Assembly: GCA_000415965.1 (NCBI GenBank)
Contig: KE356560.1
Span: forward strand, 2,103,689 to 2,167,688
Reading direction: 5' to 3'
Length of the DNA stretch: 64,000 bases
DNA from: Haloquadratum walsbyi J07HQW1
Lineage (GTDB): Archaea; Halobacteriota; Halobacteria; Halobacteriales; Haloferacaceae
Positions 47,928-57,413 of the stretch are shown here, in pieces. How positions within the stretch are numbered: the stretch's first letter is position 1; every line of letters begins with the position of its first letter. The position numbers and the translations under genes are program-made. Below the pieces are notes generated by a model. That model was given only the letters and a program-made list of their open reading frames with translations. It was not told the origin of the DNA and made no database searches.

Positions 47928-48101
47928 TCACCGGACACCGAGAACGGAACCGCAGTCCGGGCATCGCCACACCGCGCGTTTATTCGTTCCAATCTGGATT
48001 CGCGGTCGGTCATCATCGGTCGTCTCTATCTCATCAACCTCGTCCTCACTGACTTCATCAGCGTGCTCGAAGGATGTCTCACAGTTTTTGCATCGGACCA
48101 T
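47928..48101 (-). CDS. Small zinc-finger protein, acidic
   Basis: This reverse frame encodes 57 residues from the ATG at 48101: MVRCKNCETSFEHADEVSED, an acidic middle EVDEIETTDDDRPRI, then NKRAVWRCPDCGSVLGVR. The CxxC pairs are CKNC (4-7) and CPDC (47-50), forming one zinc ribbon with a long acidic loop. It is divergent from the sugar ABC importer with 150 bases between starts. Function is unknown. Confidence 0.6.
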   Translation of the reverse strand: MVRCKNCETSFEHADEVSEDEVDEIETTDDDRPRIQIGTNKRAVWRCPDCGSVLGVR

Positions 48102-48251
48102 ACTGATGAAGATAATTGCAATGATATGAATATATCTCGGTCGTGTATTTCAATTGCACATGGTAAATCATAATCTTTAGATGTTCATATATTGTGATGT
48201 AATATTGGAACCGGTGGTCGGAAAACAGGGCAGGTTCCGCAGGGGATATCA

Positions 48252-49556
48252 ATGACAGAGGATACAACACAACTCTCGCGTCGAGATGTTTTAGCAGCGA
48301 CTGGATCAGCGACTCTTGCTGGGTTAGCAGGATGTAGTGGCGGCGGCGGTGGCAGTGGCTCTCAGAGCACATCTGGCGGAGATGAAAGTGGCACAAACCC
48401 AATTGAGCTTCTTCATGCATGGTCATCCGGTGACGGGAACGCAGCCATTGCTTCACTTATCGAGGGCTTTCAAGAAGCACATCCCGACATCTCATTCGCC
48501 GAAGAGCCAGTCAACGGTGCTGCCCGCGGGAATCTCGATCAGGTCGTCTCAAATCGGCTTCAGGCAAATGACCCCCCAAGTACATTCCAGACGTGGCCCG
48601 GAGAGACATTGAGCAAATTCGGCGAGGCGTATGCGAGTATTGAGGAGGATGTCTGGACGGATGACCTGAGAGAGAATTACTTAGCTGGTCCCAAAGAGCA
48701 AGCACAGCTCAATGGGACATATGTAACAGTCCCGCTAAACATTCATCGGATTAATAATCTCTTCTATAACACGGCAGTTCTTGATAAGGCAGGTGTTGAC
48801 CCAACCACGCTCTCATCACCAGCAGATGTCGTCGACGCCTGTGCAACCGTCGCAGAGAATACCGATGCTGTTCCGTTCGCACAACAGACAAGTAGCGGAT
48901 GGTCAACAGTCCAGCTATGGGAAACGACGCTGCTTGCACAAGCCGGAATCGATGGGTACACTGCATACACCGAAGGAAACGGCGACGTGTCACAGGTGCA
49001 GCGTGCACTTGAAAGCGTCAATAAATTACGTGAGTACTATCCGAGTGATAGTTCCTCGATTAGCTTCACAGAGGCTAATACGATGGTAATGGAGGGTGAT
49101 GCAGCGTTCATTCATCAAGGTGACTGGGCGGCTGGTGCTTATAGTGGAACTGATGGATTCAATTATGGTGAAGACTGGGGACAGATTACGTATCCTGGCA
49201 CTGAGGGGAGCTATCTACTCAATATGGATTCATTCCCATACTTCGCGAACAATCCATCTCCAGAAGCAACAAAGACCTTCCTACGATACTGTGGAAGCGC
49301 TGAAGGACAGGTCCGTTTCAATAAAGCGAAAGGATCGATTCCACCTCGGAAAGATGCTGACGTCTCAGCGCTTAATTCATTCCAGCAGGATCAATACGAA
49401 GACTTCACCACCGCAGATAATCAACCACCATCAATTCAGCATGGGCTTGCTGTGTCACCGGGTGTCGCGACTAATATCGGAAGCGCATTCAGCGGCTTCC
49501 TCGAAAGCTATCAATCCGATCAGTCAGCCAAAAAGCTCGTCACTGCTTTCGAATAA
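48252..49556 (+). CDS. Sugar ABC transporter, substrate-binding lipoprotein
   Basis: This 434-residue CUT1-type binding protein has a twin-arginine signal (SRRDVLAATGSATLAG, Arg10-Arg11) and a lipobox Cys28 (LAGC), then a Gly/Ser linker. The mature part begins IELLHAWSSGDGNAAIASLI and has NRLQANDPPSTFQTWPGETL, which resembles glucose/mannose-type binding proteins of the GtsA/Thermus branch. DAAFIHQGDWAAGAYSG and the late IPPRKDADVSALNSFQQDQY also fit. It catches sugar outside the membrane for the permeases encoded next. Exact sugar specificity is not certain. Confidence 0.85.
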   Translation: MTEDTTQLSRRDVLAATGSATLAGLAGCSGGGGGSGSQSTSGGDESGTNPIELLHAWSSGDGNAAIASLIEGFQEAHPDISFAEEPVNGAARGNLDQVVSNRLQANDPPSTFQTWPGETLSKFGEAYASIEEDVWTDDLRENYLAGPKEQAQLNGTYVTVPLNIHRINNLFYNTAVLDKAGVDPTTLSSPADVVDACATVAENTDAVPFAQQTSSGWSTVQLWETTLLAQAGIDGYTAYTEGNGDVSQVQRALESVNKLREYYPSDSSSISFTEANTMVMEGDAAFIHQGDWAAGAYSGTDGFNYGEDWGQITYPGTEGSYLLNMDSFPYFANNPSPEATKTFLRYCGSAEGQVRFNKAKGSIPPRKDADVSALNSFQQDQYEDFTTADNQPPSIQHGLAVSPGVATNIGSAFSGFLESYQSDQSAKKLVTAFE

Positions 49557-49899
49557 TCGGAGATCAGCCATTACATGATAGTTCCTATCAGACATTCAAA
49601 AAGCGAACTCACATGTAACCAGAGCAATCCAGGAGCGTGCTGATATCGGCTGAGACAACCCCGAAATAAGCAAATAAGTAGAATCACTCACAACCGGTCA
49701 TGACACAGTGACGGTCTCCTCAGATGTGCTATCTTCTGCATCTCACGCAGAGCTGAAAAGACACAGTGGTTGGTAAGATACCAAGGATCATCAGAGAAAC
49801 ACACAGTTCAACGAGAGATCATACGACACCCACCAAGGGACACTGACAAGCGATTTACTGTCCTGACATGTGTGACACGATATAGAATTCTCAGAGAGT
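49557..49899. other. Spacer inside the ABC importer locus
   Basis: This 343-base spacer between the binding-protein and first permease genes has no gene. The binding protein may be transcribed to higher level than the rest, with an end or processing point here, but no clear hairpin is visible. Confidence 0.3.
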
Positions 49900-50988
49900 A
49901 TGTATCGATTCATCGAAGAATGTAAATCCCGACTTGGATTCGACAACATTGGAGAACAGCAGCAGCAGCGTCAGCGCGAGCGTGAGCACCAGCGCCGGCG
50001 GGAATCAAATCGACAATCACAATCCGGGCAGCGTGACTCCGGTGTGACTCAGCTTCAACGGCTCCTCACCCGTCTCCGATCAGTGCTTCGACGTGATGTT
50101 GTTCGCTCAGCGCCATTTTGGATTCTCCCTTTTCTCTTGGTTGGGCTGTTTGTCTATGGTGCGATCATCTGGAATATCCTGTTATCACTGACGGACTTTG
50201 CTGGACTTGGTGAACCAGACTACAGTACGTTGGATTTTGAGAATTATATTATTGCATTTACCGGTGGAACGCCATCATGGTCCTCACTCAGTATTGAGCC
50301 TATCTGGAATGCAACACAGAATACAATCGCGCTCATGATTGGGTTTGCTGTTGTGTGTCTTATCCTCGGGCTGGTGCTTGCCATTCTTGTTGACCGAAAA
50401 ATCCGATTTGAAAATACGATTCGGACGATATATTTGCTTCCAATGAGCCTCTCTTTCGTTGTGACGGCGAAATTCTGGCTGTACATGTATAATCCACAAA
50501 CGGGACTCATTAATATTGCATTACAAGCGGTTGGAATCGGTCCAGTCAGAATCGTTCAAAACCCACAATTGAAACTCGCCGCAGTTGCATTTGCACTTGT
50601 TTGGCAGTTCAGTGGATATGCGATGATAGTGTATCTCGCTGCGCTTCGAGGCATTCCATCAAGTCACTTTGAGGCTGCCCGTGTTGATGGTGCCAGCACA
50701 GTTCAGATGTATCGACGGGTAATCATCCCACAGTTACGAACAGCAACAGTCAGTGCACTTGTTGTCATTACGGTGTTTGCGCTGAAAGCATTTGATTTCT
50801 TATTCTCGATGTACTCAGGATATCAACCGGGACCATCTGCGGACATTTTGGCGACACGAATGGTGAGAGAAGCATACGCAAATCAAAATTGGGCATATGG
50901 GTCGACAATCGCAGTTGTGCTATTTCTGATGGCATTGTTTATTGTCGGACCATATCTGTATTCACAATACCGAAGAGGAGACCTATGA
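49900..50988 (+). CDS. Sugar ABC transporter, permease 1
   Basis: This 362-residue permease has six membrane helices after an unusually long charged N-terminal stretch. Residues 19-50 are Gln/Arg/Glu-rich (EQQQQRQREREHQRRRES), encoded by CAG/CGT-type repeats, a region not normal in the family. The membrane domain begins near FWILPFLLVGLFVYGAIIWN. The EAA loop is EAARVDGASTVQMYRRVIIP (about 259-278). A later start inside the charged stretch is possible. It overlaps the second permease by an ATGA. Confidence 0.88.
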   Translation: MYRFIEECKSRLGFDNIGEQQQQRQREREHQRRRESNRQSQSGQRDSGVTQLQRLLTRLRSVLRRDVVRSAPFWILPFLLVGLFVYGAIIWNILLSLTDFAGLGEPDYSTLDFENYIIAFTGGTPSWSSLSIEPIWNATQNTIALMIGFAVVCLILGLVLAILVDRKIRFENTIRTIYLLPMSLSFVVTAKFWLYMYNPQTGLINIALQAVGIGPVRIVQNPQLKLAAVAFALVWQFSGYAMIVYLAALRGIPSSHFEAARVDGASTVQMYRRVIIPQLRTATVSALVVITVFALKAFDFLFSMYSGYQPGPSADILATRMVREAYANQNWAYGSTIAVVLFLMALFIVGPYLYSQYRRGDL

Positions 50989-51917
50989 CAATGAGTGGGC
51001 AACGTATCCCTGGTGCTGATCGACAATCGTCAACGGCGAAGCTCAAACGAATCGGTCTTTATGTCATCTTATTACTGATGGCAGGGTTCTATTTAATACC
51101 CATCGAGACCGGGATAATGACAGCCTTTACTGCACCGGCATCATACACGGGAAACGCTCCGTTTCTTCCGCCATTAGAACCGCTCATTTCTGGAACAGGG
51201 TCATTCTCAATCCAACCGTGGATAAACGCAATCGCTGGATTAAGCGGGGGATTAATCAATAGCTTTGTTCTTGTAATCCCAGCAACGATTCTGTCTGGAT
51301 TACTCGGAAGCATGGCTGCATATGGATTAACGACCGTTGATTGGCGTGGACAGATCGTGATTTATATACTCTTTGTTGCGGGGATTTTTATTCCATATCA
51401 GGCAGTATTGGTTCCACTGACGCAGTTTTGGTATAATGTGGTCCCACTACAGAGTATCTTTGTGACAGTTGCAGCATCAGTCCCATTCGTTGCAGAGTAT
51501 CACTGGAAATTACTTGCATTAATTATCACACACACTGCGTATGGAATTCCAATCTGCACACTACTGTTTCGAGCACATTATAAAAAACTCTCCGCAGAGA
51601 TGATCGAAGCAGCCCGTCTTGATGGAGCATCGATAGCAACCATCTATCGGCGAATCATTCTACCACTCTCGATTCCGATGTTCGCTGTTGTATTTATATA
51701 TCAATTTACACAAATATGGAACGACCTTCTGTTTGCACTGACTATTATTCAGTTCGGCGATGCATCCGTCGTGACACAGGAACTCGTCGGAATTGGCGTC
51801 TCACAATCGGGAACGAACTTTCCACTCCGAATGGCCGCAGCGCTCGTTGCTGCCCTCCCAACACTTGTGATATACATCTTCTTTGGTGATCGCTTTGCAA
51901 AAGGAGTAACAACATGA
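50985..51917 (+). CDS. Sugar ABC transporter, permease 2
   Basis: This 310-residue permease starts at the ATG at 50985, overlapping the previous stop. It has six membrane helices beginning with LYVILLLMAGFYLIPIETGI, and the EAA loop EAARLDGASIATIYRRIILP (about 220-240). It pairs with permease 1 to form the channel. Its stop overlaps the start of a 41-codon frame. Confidence 0.9.
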   Translation: MTMSGQRIPGADRQSSTAKLKRIGLYVILLLMAGFYLIPIETGIMTAFTAPASYTGNAPFLPPLEPLISGTGSFSIQPWINAIAGLSGGLINSFVLVIPATILSGLLGSMAAYGLTTVDWRGQIVIYILFVAGIFIPYQAVLVPLTQFWYNVVPLQSIFVTVAASVPFVAEYHWKLLALIITHTAYGIPICTLLFRAHYKKLSAEMIEAARLDGASIATIYRRIILPLSIPMFAVVFIYQFTQIWNDLLFALTIIQFGDASVVTQELVGIGVSQSGTNFPLRMAAALVAALPTLVIYIFFGDRFAKGVTT

Positions 51918-52039
51918 GTTCTAGTAAGAAACCCCAGCAGAAAGGTACTGATAACAGCTATCAGCTATCAGATATCCTATCACGATATCCGATGGCAGAA
52001 TCAATCCGAAGACAGTTAATCAAAATTAAACTTATCTAA
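51914..52039 (+). CDS. Possible small protein between permease and ATPase
   Basis: The ATG at 51914 overlaps the permease stop by four bases and encodes 41 residues, MSSSKKPQQKGTDNSYQLSD then ILSRYPMAESIRRQLIKIKL I. The frame ends 11 bases before the ATPase start. It fills the gap exactly, with coupling on its upstream side. The basic, amphipathic end could bind membrane or protein. I do not know a family, and a chance open frame is possible. Confidence 0.35.
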   Translation: MSSSKKPQQKGTDNSYQLSDILSRYPMAESIRRQLIKIKLI

Positions 52040-52050
52040 TTACACAACGA

Positions 52051-53223
52051 ATGGCGACGCTTACACTCACAGATGTGACGAAGGTATTCAATAGCGGGGG
52101 GAGCAACGAAGTCACCGCTGTCGATGAGGTTTCGATGACCATTGATGATGGCGAGTTTCTCGTACTCGTTGGACCATCTGGATGTGGAAAATCAACAACA
52201 CTCCGGATGATTGCTGGGCTCGAAACGGTGACAAGTGGCGATATTACACTTGATGACCGCCGGATTAACAACGTCTCGCCTGCGAATCGTGATCTCGCGA
52301 TGGTATTTCAGTCGTATGCATTGTATCCACACATGACTGTTCGTGAGAATATGCGATTTGGACTCGAAGAATCAACGACCCTCGAAGATGATGTGATTGC
52401 TGACACAGTTGTAGAGACAGCGTCACTGATGGATATCAGCGAACTCCTTGATCGGACCCCAACAGAACTCTCAGGCGGACAGCAACAACGTGTTGCCCTC
52501 GGTCGTGCAATTGTTCGTGATCCGGCTGCATTTTTGATGGACGAGCCGCTCTCGAATCTTGATGCAAAGCTTCGTGCGACGATGCGAACAGAGTTACAAC
52601 GAATTCAGGCTGATCTTGATGTCACGACTGTGTATGTGACACATGATCAAACGGAGGCAATGACGATGGGTGATCGGATTGCTGTACTTAATGATGGGAT
52701 TCTTCAACAGGTTGGGACACCGCTTGAGTGCTATCATACACCACAAAACCGGTTTGTTGCCGGATTTATTGGAGAACCATCGATGAATTTCTTCGATGGG
52801 ACAATGAAACAAGAGACACTCACTGCCCAACAGTTCTCATATCCGCTCTCGGGAGAGATCCAATCAGCTATCGGGAGCACACGGGAGGTGACGCTTGGTG
52901 TTCGCCCAGAGGATATCATAATGCATCAAGAGACTGAAAACGCAATTCAGACAGGCGATCATCATTTTGAGTGTGTGGTTGATGTTGTTGAGCCGGTCGG
53001 TGAGTCAAATCATATTTATCTTCGATTTGCTGGAGACAAGAGCCCGGATCCAGAGACATTCATTGCCACAATTAGTGGCATGCAAACTGTCAACAGTGGC
53101 GATCATGTGATTGTTGAGATTCCTCCGGAGGCGATTCATCTGTTCGATACACGCAGTGGGACTGCACTCATGAATCGATCACTGACCGATAATGGCTCCG
53201 TTGAAACACCACAGTTGCGCTGA
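52051..53223 (+). CDS. Sugar ABC transporter, ATP-binding protein (MalK/UgpC type)
   Basis: This 390-residue ATPase has Walker A GPSGCGKSTT (about 41-50), Q-loop VFQSYALYPHMTV, signature LSGGQQQRVALGRA (about 138-151), Walker B AAFLMDEPLSNLDAKL, and H-loop VTHDQTEAMTMGD. The C-terminal third is a TOBE-type regulatory domain with GVRPEDI. It powers the preceding permeases. It ends the operon, and no regulator gene follows. Confidence 0.93.
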   Translation: MATLTLTDVTKVFNSGGSNEVTAVDEVSMTIDDGEFLVLVGPSGCGKSTTLRMIAGLETVTSGDITLDDRRINNVSPANRDLAMVFQSYALYPHMTVRENMRFGLEESTTLEDDVIADTVVETASLMDISELLDRTPTELSGGQQQRVALGRAIVRDPAAFLMDEPLSNLDAKLRATMRTELQRIQADLDVTTVYVTHDQTEAMTMGDRIAVLNDGILQQVGTPLECYHTPQNRFVAGFIGEPSMNFFDGTMKQETLTAQQFSYPLSGEIQSAIGSTREVTLGVRPEDIIMHQETENAIQTGDHHFECVVDVVEPVGESNHIYLRFAGDKSPDPETFIATISGMQTVNSGDHVIVEIPPEAIHLFDTRSGTALMNRSLTDNGSVETPQLR

Positions 53224-53641
53224 ATAGCTCTGCATCTGCGTGGTAGACGGTGTCATTCTGTGAGCATAAATCAACGCAGAGGTCTCACACTGAGAGAATA
53301 CCGAGTCTCGATGTGAGAGGAATCAACATATCCAATTGAGTGCCCTGAGGAGTGACCCGTTTGGTATCTCAGGAACTGTCTGAAATACTGAATCGCTTCG
53401 GGCTCACATCCGCATTCGTATTCATGCCCTGGTCACTCGGCATGTCCTGACTAGCCGGTGGCACTCTGAGCACCGTGTCTCTTTGAACCCACACCCGGAG
53501 TCAGTTCATTTGGAACACCCGTGTGCGTGTTCCGCTTCATATTCAAAGAAAGAAAATTAAATTATCGATAACTACGACTGTGGATTCAATCAGATCATGC
53601 ATTCATGGGTTTCGCCTGTATGATCGAAAAGTGAATAGCTA
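53224..53641. other. Convergent gap with a dispersed repeat copy
   Basis: About 420 bases lie between the ABC operon end and the histidine-kinase end. The repeat at 53455-53557 is the only feature recognised. Confidence 0.4.
53455..53557. repeat. Dispersed repeat, copy 2
   Basis: Matches 44944-45020 in ordered blocks (CGGTGGCACTCTGAGC, CAGTTCAT, TGGAACA, GTGTTCCGCTTCAT, AGAAAAT), with about 25 extra bases in the middle. GGAACAC (53512-53518) and GTGTTCC (53527-53533) form a perfect 7-bp hairpin. It is probably an element end or decayed short gene. Confidence 0.5.
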
Positions 53642-56600
53642 TCAGTTAACCCTAATTGCGCCTGCCCGTTCTCTGCGACTCCGAGTTGGGATGCGGATTG
53701 TGATGATTGTGCCGTTATCCGTTCGCTTGACCGCAATCGATCCCCCAGCCTGCATGATAACGACGTTGACAAGCCATAGAGTAAGTCCTTGACCGTGTTC
53801 GAGTTGTGTTTCTTCACCACTTTCGAGGACTGCTGCTTTGATCTTTGAGAGTAATCTATTGGCTGTAAATTGGATTTCGATCCAATGAGTATCCGATGTC
53901 AGCAATTCAATATCGATAGTAACTGCTGTTTCTGGAGTTGTGTCGTCTGTCTCACGAATGAAATGCTGGAGTAGTTCATCAACTGCGACTAACACGACAT
54001 CTGGCATCTCAGCACTGACTGCCTCAGCGGTCTCAAAATATATAGAACTGCATGTTTCTGGGGAATTAAATTGTTCGACTACCTCATCTAATCCGGTTTG
54101 AGCATCAACAAACCCCACTCCAGTGCCTTGTTTCTGGATCAAATTTTGTATTTGCTGTGTCTTCTGCGTAATTTCCTCCCAGCTATCAAGTACTGTGTGA
54201 ATGTTCATACTATGGCTCTGTCGACTCTCGTGATCATCAGCTTCGAGGAGGAGACCCAGAAATCCACGGATCTTCGTAATGTCGTTCCGGATATTATGTC
54301 GAAGTACCCGCTGGAGCACCTGTAAGTGTCGTCGCTTCCGCTCTTGTGTGGTAATATCGCGAGCCTCAATCACGAGGAATTCAATATTCCCATCAGAATT
54401 GGTGATTGGTCGAATCGAGAGATCAAGTAACCGAAGTCCACTTGCTGACATTGCCTCAATCGTCTGTTGAACACTCTCGCCGTCGGCTGCTCGCTGAATA
54501 CTCTGTTGGATTGTCTCAGTATGATCATCTGAGTGTGTCCATAAGGAGAGTTCTGAAAACTGGGTACTTCGAGGGTCATCCGCAACTTCAGGGTCTGTTG
54601 AGGAGAGTGCGTTATTGAGTCGGATGACTGTTCCATCTGTGTCAAGCAAGCCAGAGAGTTGATATTGCTGGTTGAATATAGCCTCAAATCGTCGTGCACG
54701 CTTTTTGACCTGGCTGATATCCCGGATATATACTAATATCCCACCAACACTCTCATCATCACTATGATTCCGCGCTCGTGCATTAACACTCATCCATGTA
54801 TCATCGGGCGTACGGAAGCGGAATTCACACTCACATGCCTGTGTTGGATTGTCGATGATACTAACAAAGTCACTCATCGCTGCTTCTTGATCATTAACAT
54901 GAATATAATCGAAGATGTTTGTTCCAGAGAGAGTGTCAGCATCGTATCCAAGAACACGGTTTGAAGCAGCACTCACATATGAGAATGTGCCATCTTCATC
55001 AACGATCGTGACAACATCAACTGATTCCTCGACAAATCGCTCTGTCCGTCGCTGTTGACGTCGTTTTGGAGAGAGATCATGAACAATTACGCCATATCCA
55101 AGGAATGAGTCATCATCGGTTTCGAGTGGTGTACATCGGACATCCGCATAGAACGTTGATCCGTCTTTACAGACACGTCGTCCCTCGTGTGCACTTTCAC
55201 CCTGCATCGACGCCTGCGTCAACAGTCGTTGGATGATATTTGCTTGTCGATCTGAGTCAGGATGAAGCGCAGTGGCTGACATGCCAACCGCAGTTTCAGA
55301 GTCATATCCAAAGAGATCTTCAGCACCATCATTCCATGACGTGATCACTCCATCCTCATCAAGAATAAAAAAGGCGTATTCGTCAATCTTCTCCGTGAGT
55401 AATTCAAATCGTTTTTGCTTGCGTTGAACTTGCCGTTTTTGTCTTTTTCTCTCTGTTTCATCACGAACTGTACAGACGATAGATCCATGCTCAACAGCAG
55501 TCAATGAAATCTCTGCAGGAAAGGTACTTCCATCTGGTCGGGTCCCGGTTACTTCTCCTCGCCAGTAACCTGTTGATTCGAGTGCTGTGAACGCTTCTGA
55601 TTGTAATCGTTCAATCTCCTCTTCACCATACAACCGATGCCATGATTCACCAAGGAGATCAGCTTTGCTTTCAAAGCCGTACATCTCGACGTGTGTCTCG
55701 TCAATGTAACTGTATCCATCATCCTCGAGAATTGCGACTCCATCGTGAGCCTGTTCGATTGCTTGCTGGAATGACTCGAGTTCTTGTTGTCGCCGCTTGC
55801 GCTGAGTTACATCATACGCCGTGATGAGAAGCGATTGAACGGTTCCACTCTCATCTGTCACTGGTCGGACAGCACCGCTAAGATGTCGAGTGTTGCCGGT
55901 TTCATCAGGCATCTCGGATTCATAGCTGATATACTCGCCATCTGCTGCGCGGTCTACCCAGTCGCGAATCGATGTTGCAAGTTCTTCATCATGATTCCAA
56001 AATTGTGTCTTCCACACTTGCTTGCCACAGATTGTTGCATAATCGACTGAGACATATTCCATTGCTCGTTGATTGATATCAATGACTGTCCCATCTGTCT
56101 CTGTGAGTCCAACCAGTAATTGTGGGTCTTCAAAAACCGATCTGAATCGGCGTTCGCTCTGACGAAGTTCCTGAGTTCGTTTATGTTTTTCAGTCACATC
56201 ACGTACTGTCGTGTGAATATACACCGAGTCGTGTATCTCGACACGCCGGCTTGCGTATGACCCAACAATCGAATCACCGTCAGCACGCGAGATCCATCTT
56301 TCATCACTCAATGACTCGCGGTCAAGGATTTGTTGGTGGTATGATTGATATGCGTCCGTCTCGTCATCAAATAATACCGTCTTTAATCGCTGGTCACATA
56401 GCTCATCCCGGTCATATCCAGTCATTGTGCACGCAGCGGTGTTTACCTCAATAATAGATCCATCTACATCACTGACAATGATGGCATCTCGTGAGCCCTC
56501 GAAGAGAATCTGTCGCCATTCACGCTCCGTTTTGGATTGTTGCTCTCGTCTGATTCGATCGACTGCAGCTTCAAGATTCGAAGCCGCAAGCTCTGTGAGT

Positions 56601-57031
56601 CGAACATCAGAATCAGAAAACGCATCCACCTCAGTGATGCCAATGGATATGACACCGAAAGTTGAGATTGGAACAATTATTTCACTTTGAATTGGCGTCT
56701 CAGGATTGTATACAGAGTCAGCCTCGGGAACGTTACGGATGTGTTTGGTTTGTTGTTCATCATATGTCTGACCAGCAAGTGACGGTGGTGGAAGCGTTGG
56801 TATCTCACCAATGACATCGTCTGCTCGCTCTGATTGAGCGATTGGGGTGAGTAACTCGGTGTCCTCATTATATTGCCAGACTGCAGAGAGTGGTGCGTCA
56901 AACTCGATATCGAACATTTTGACAACAACGCCTGCGGCTTCTGTGATTGATGTCGAATGATTGAGTTCAGAGGAAAGCCGAAGAAGTCCTGCGTGATTTG
57001 ACTCGGTGACACCATCTGGCGCAAATTTCAT
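53642..57031 (-). CDS. Large multi-PAS sensor histidine kinase
   Basis: This protein of 1129 residues is soluble, with no membrane helices. An N-terminal GAF-like domain (about 10-165) is followed by six PAS-like domains starting near 174, 294, 420, 544, 665 and 780. The typical openers are visible, for example SRDAIIVSDVDGSIIEVN and DEYAFFILDEDGVITSWNDG. The dimerisation segment has VLRHNIRNDITKIRGFLG with His912. The ATPase domain (about 965-1115) has AVDELLQHFI in place of a normal N-box (NLxxNAxxH) and a G-box HGQGLTLWLV. Asn and the second acidic residues look altered, so activity could be reduced. The HalX response regulator upstream on the same strand is its likely partner. Confidence 0.85.
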   Translation of the reverse strand: MKFAPDGVTESNHAGLLRLSSELNHSTSITEAAGVVVKMFDIEFDAPLSAVWQYNEDTELLTPIAQSERADDVIGEIPTLPPPSLAGQTYDEQQTKHIRNVPEADSVYNPETPIQSEIIVPISTFGVISIGITEVDAFSDSDVRLTELAASNLEAAVDRIRREQQSKTEREWRQILFEGSRDAIIVSDVDGSIIEVNTAACTMTGYDRDELCDQRLKTVLFDDETDAYQSYHQQILDRESLSDERWISRADGDSIVGSYASRRVEIHDSVYIHTTVRDVTEKHKRTQELRQSERRFRSVFEDPQLLVGLTETDGTVIDINQRAMEYVSVDYATICGKQVWKTQFWNHDEELATSIRDWVDRAADGEYISYESEMPDETGNTRHLSGAVRPVTDESGTVQSLLITAYDVTQRKRRQQELESFQQAIEQAHDGVAILEDDGYSYIDETHVEMYGFESKADLLGESWHRLYGEEEIERLQSEAFTALESTGYWRGEVTGTRPDGSTFPAEISLTAVEHGSIVCTVRDETERKRQKRQVQRKQKRFELLTEKIDEYAFFILDEDGVITSWNDGAEDLFGYDSETAVGMSATALHPDSDRQANIIQRLLTQASMQGESAHEGRRVCKDGSTFYADVRCTPLETDDDSFLGYGVIVHDLSPKRRQQRRTERFVEESVDVVTIVDEDGTFSYVSAASNRVLGYDADTLSGTNIFDYIHVNDQEAAMSDFVSIIDNPTQACECEFRFRTPDDTWMSVNARARNHSDDESVGGILVYIRDISQVKKRARRFEAIFNQQYQLSGLLDTDGTVIRLNNALSSTDPEVADDPRSTQFSELSLWTHSDDHTETIQQSIQRAADGESVQQTIEAMSASGLRLLDLSIRPITNSDGNIEFLVIEARDITTQERKRRHLQVLQRVLRHNIRNDITKIRGFLGLLLEADDHESRQSHSMNIHTVLDSWEEITQKTQQIQNLIQKQGTGVGFVDAQTGLDEVVEQFNSPETCSSIYFETAEAVSAEMPDVVLVAVDELLQHFIRETDDTTPETAVTIDIELLTSDTHWIEIQFTANRLLSKIKAAVLESGEETQLEHGQGLTLWLVNVVIMQAGGSIAVKRTDNGTIITIRIPTRSRRERAGAIRVN

Positions 57032-57413
57032 AATTTAGATGTTTCTCTGACATAGTAATATGCTTTTGTTTTAATTCTCACATGTAGATCTAGCTGACGC
57101 ATCTCGTGATACATTCGCTGCTGAGTGTGAGTAATTTCTTAATCAACGCAACCGTTTGTAGGTAAAATGGTAGCAGCTATCATATCAGTTAAGACGCGTT
57201 TCTCGGAATATGCTGTTTCCATGCTGCGGTTGTGAGCTTATATAATGATGCGCTATCTTTCCAATCAAGAGGGGTAGTATCGGGACATCCATCGAATGTA
57301 ACGCGTATCTCGCTCATCTGAGAGTAATCTGACATACAAATATACAATCAGCTATGTATGAATCAAGCAATGAAACTCTCTCATAGGGGAAATAGCTCTG
57401 AGCAGGATATCAA
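57032..57413. other. Spacer between regulator and kinase
   Basis: This 382-base, AT-rich spacer separates the response regulator gene and the kinase on the same strand. The kinase probably has its own promoter here. No gene is seen. Confidence 0.3.
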
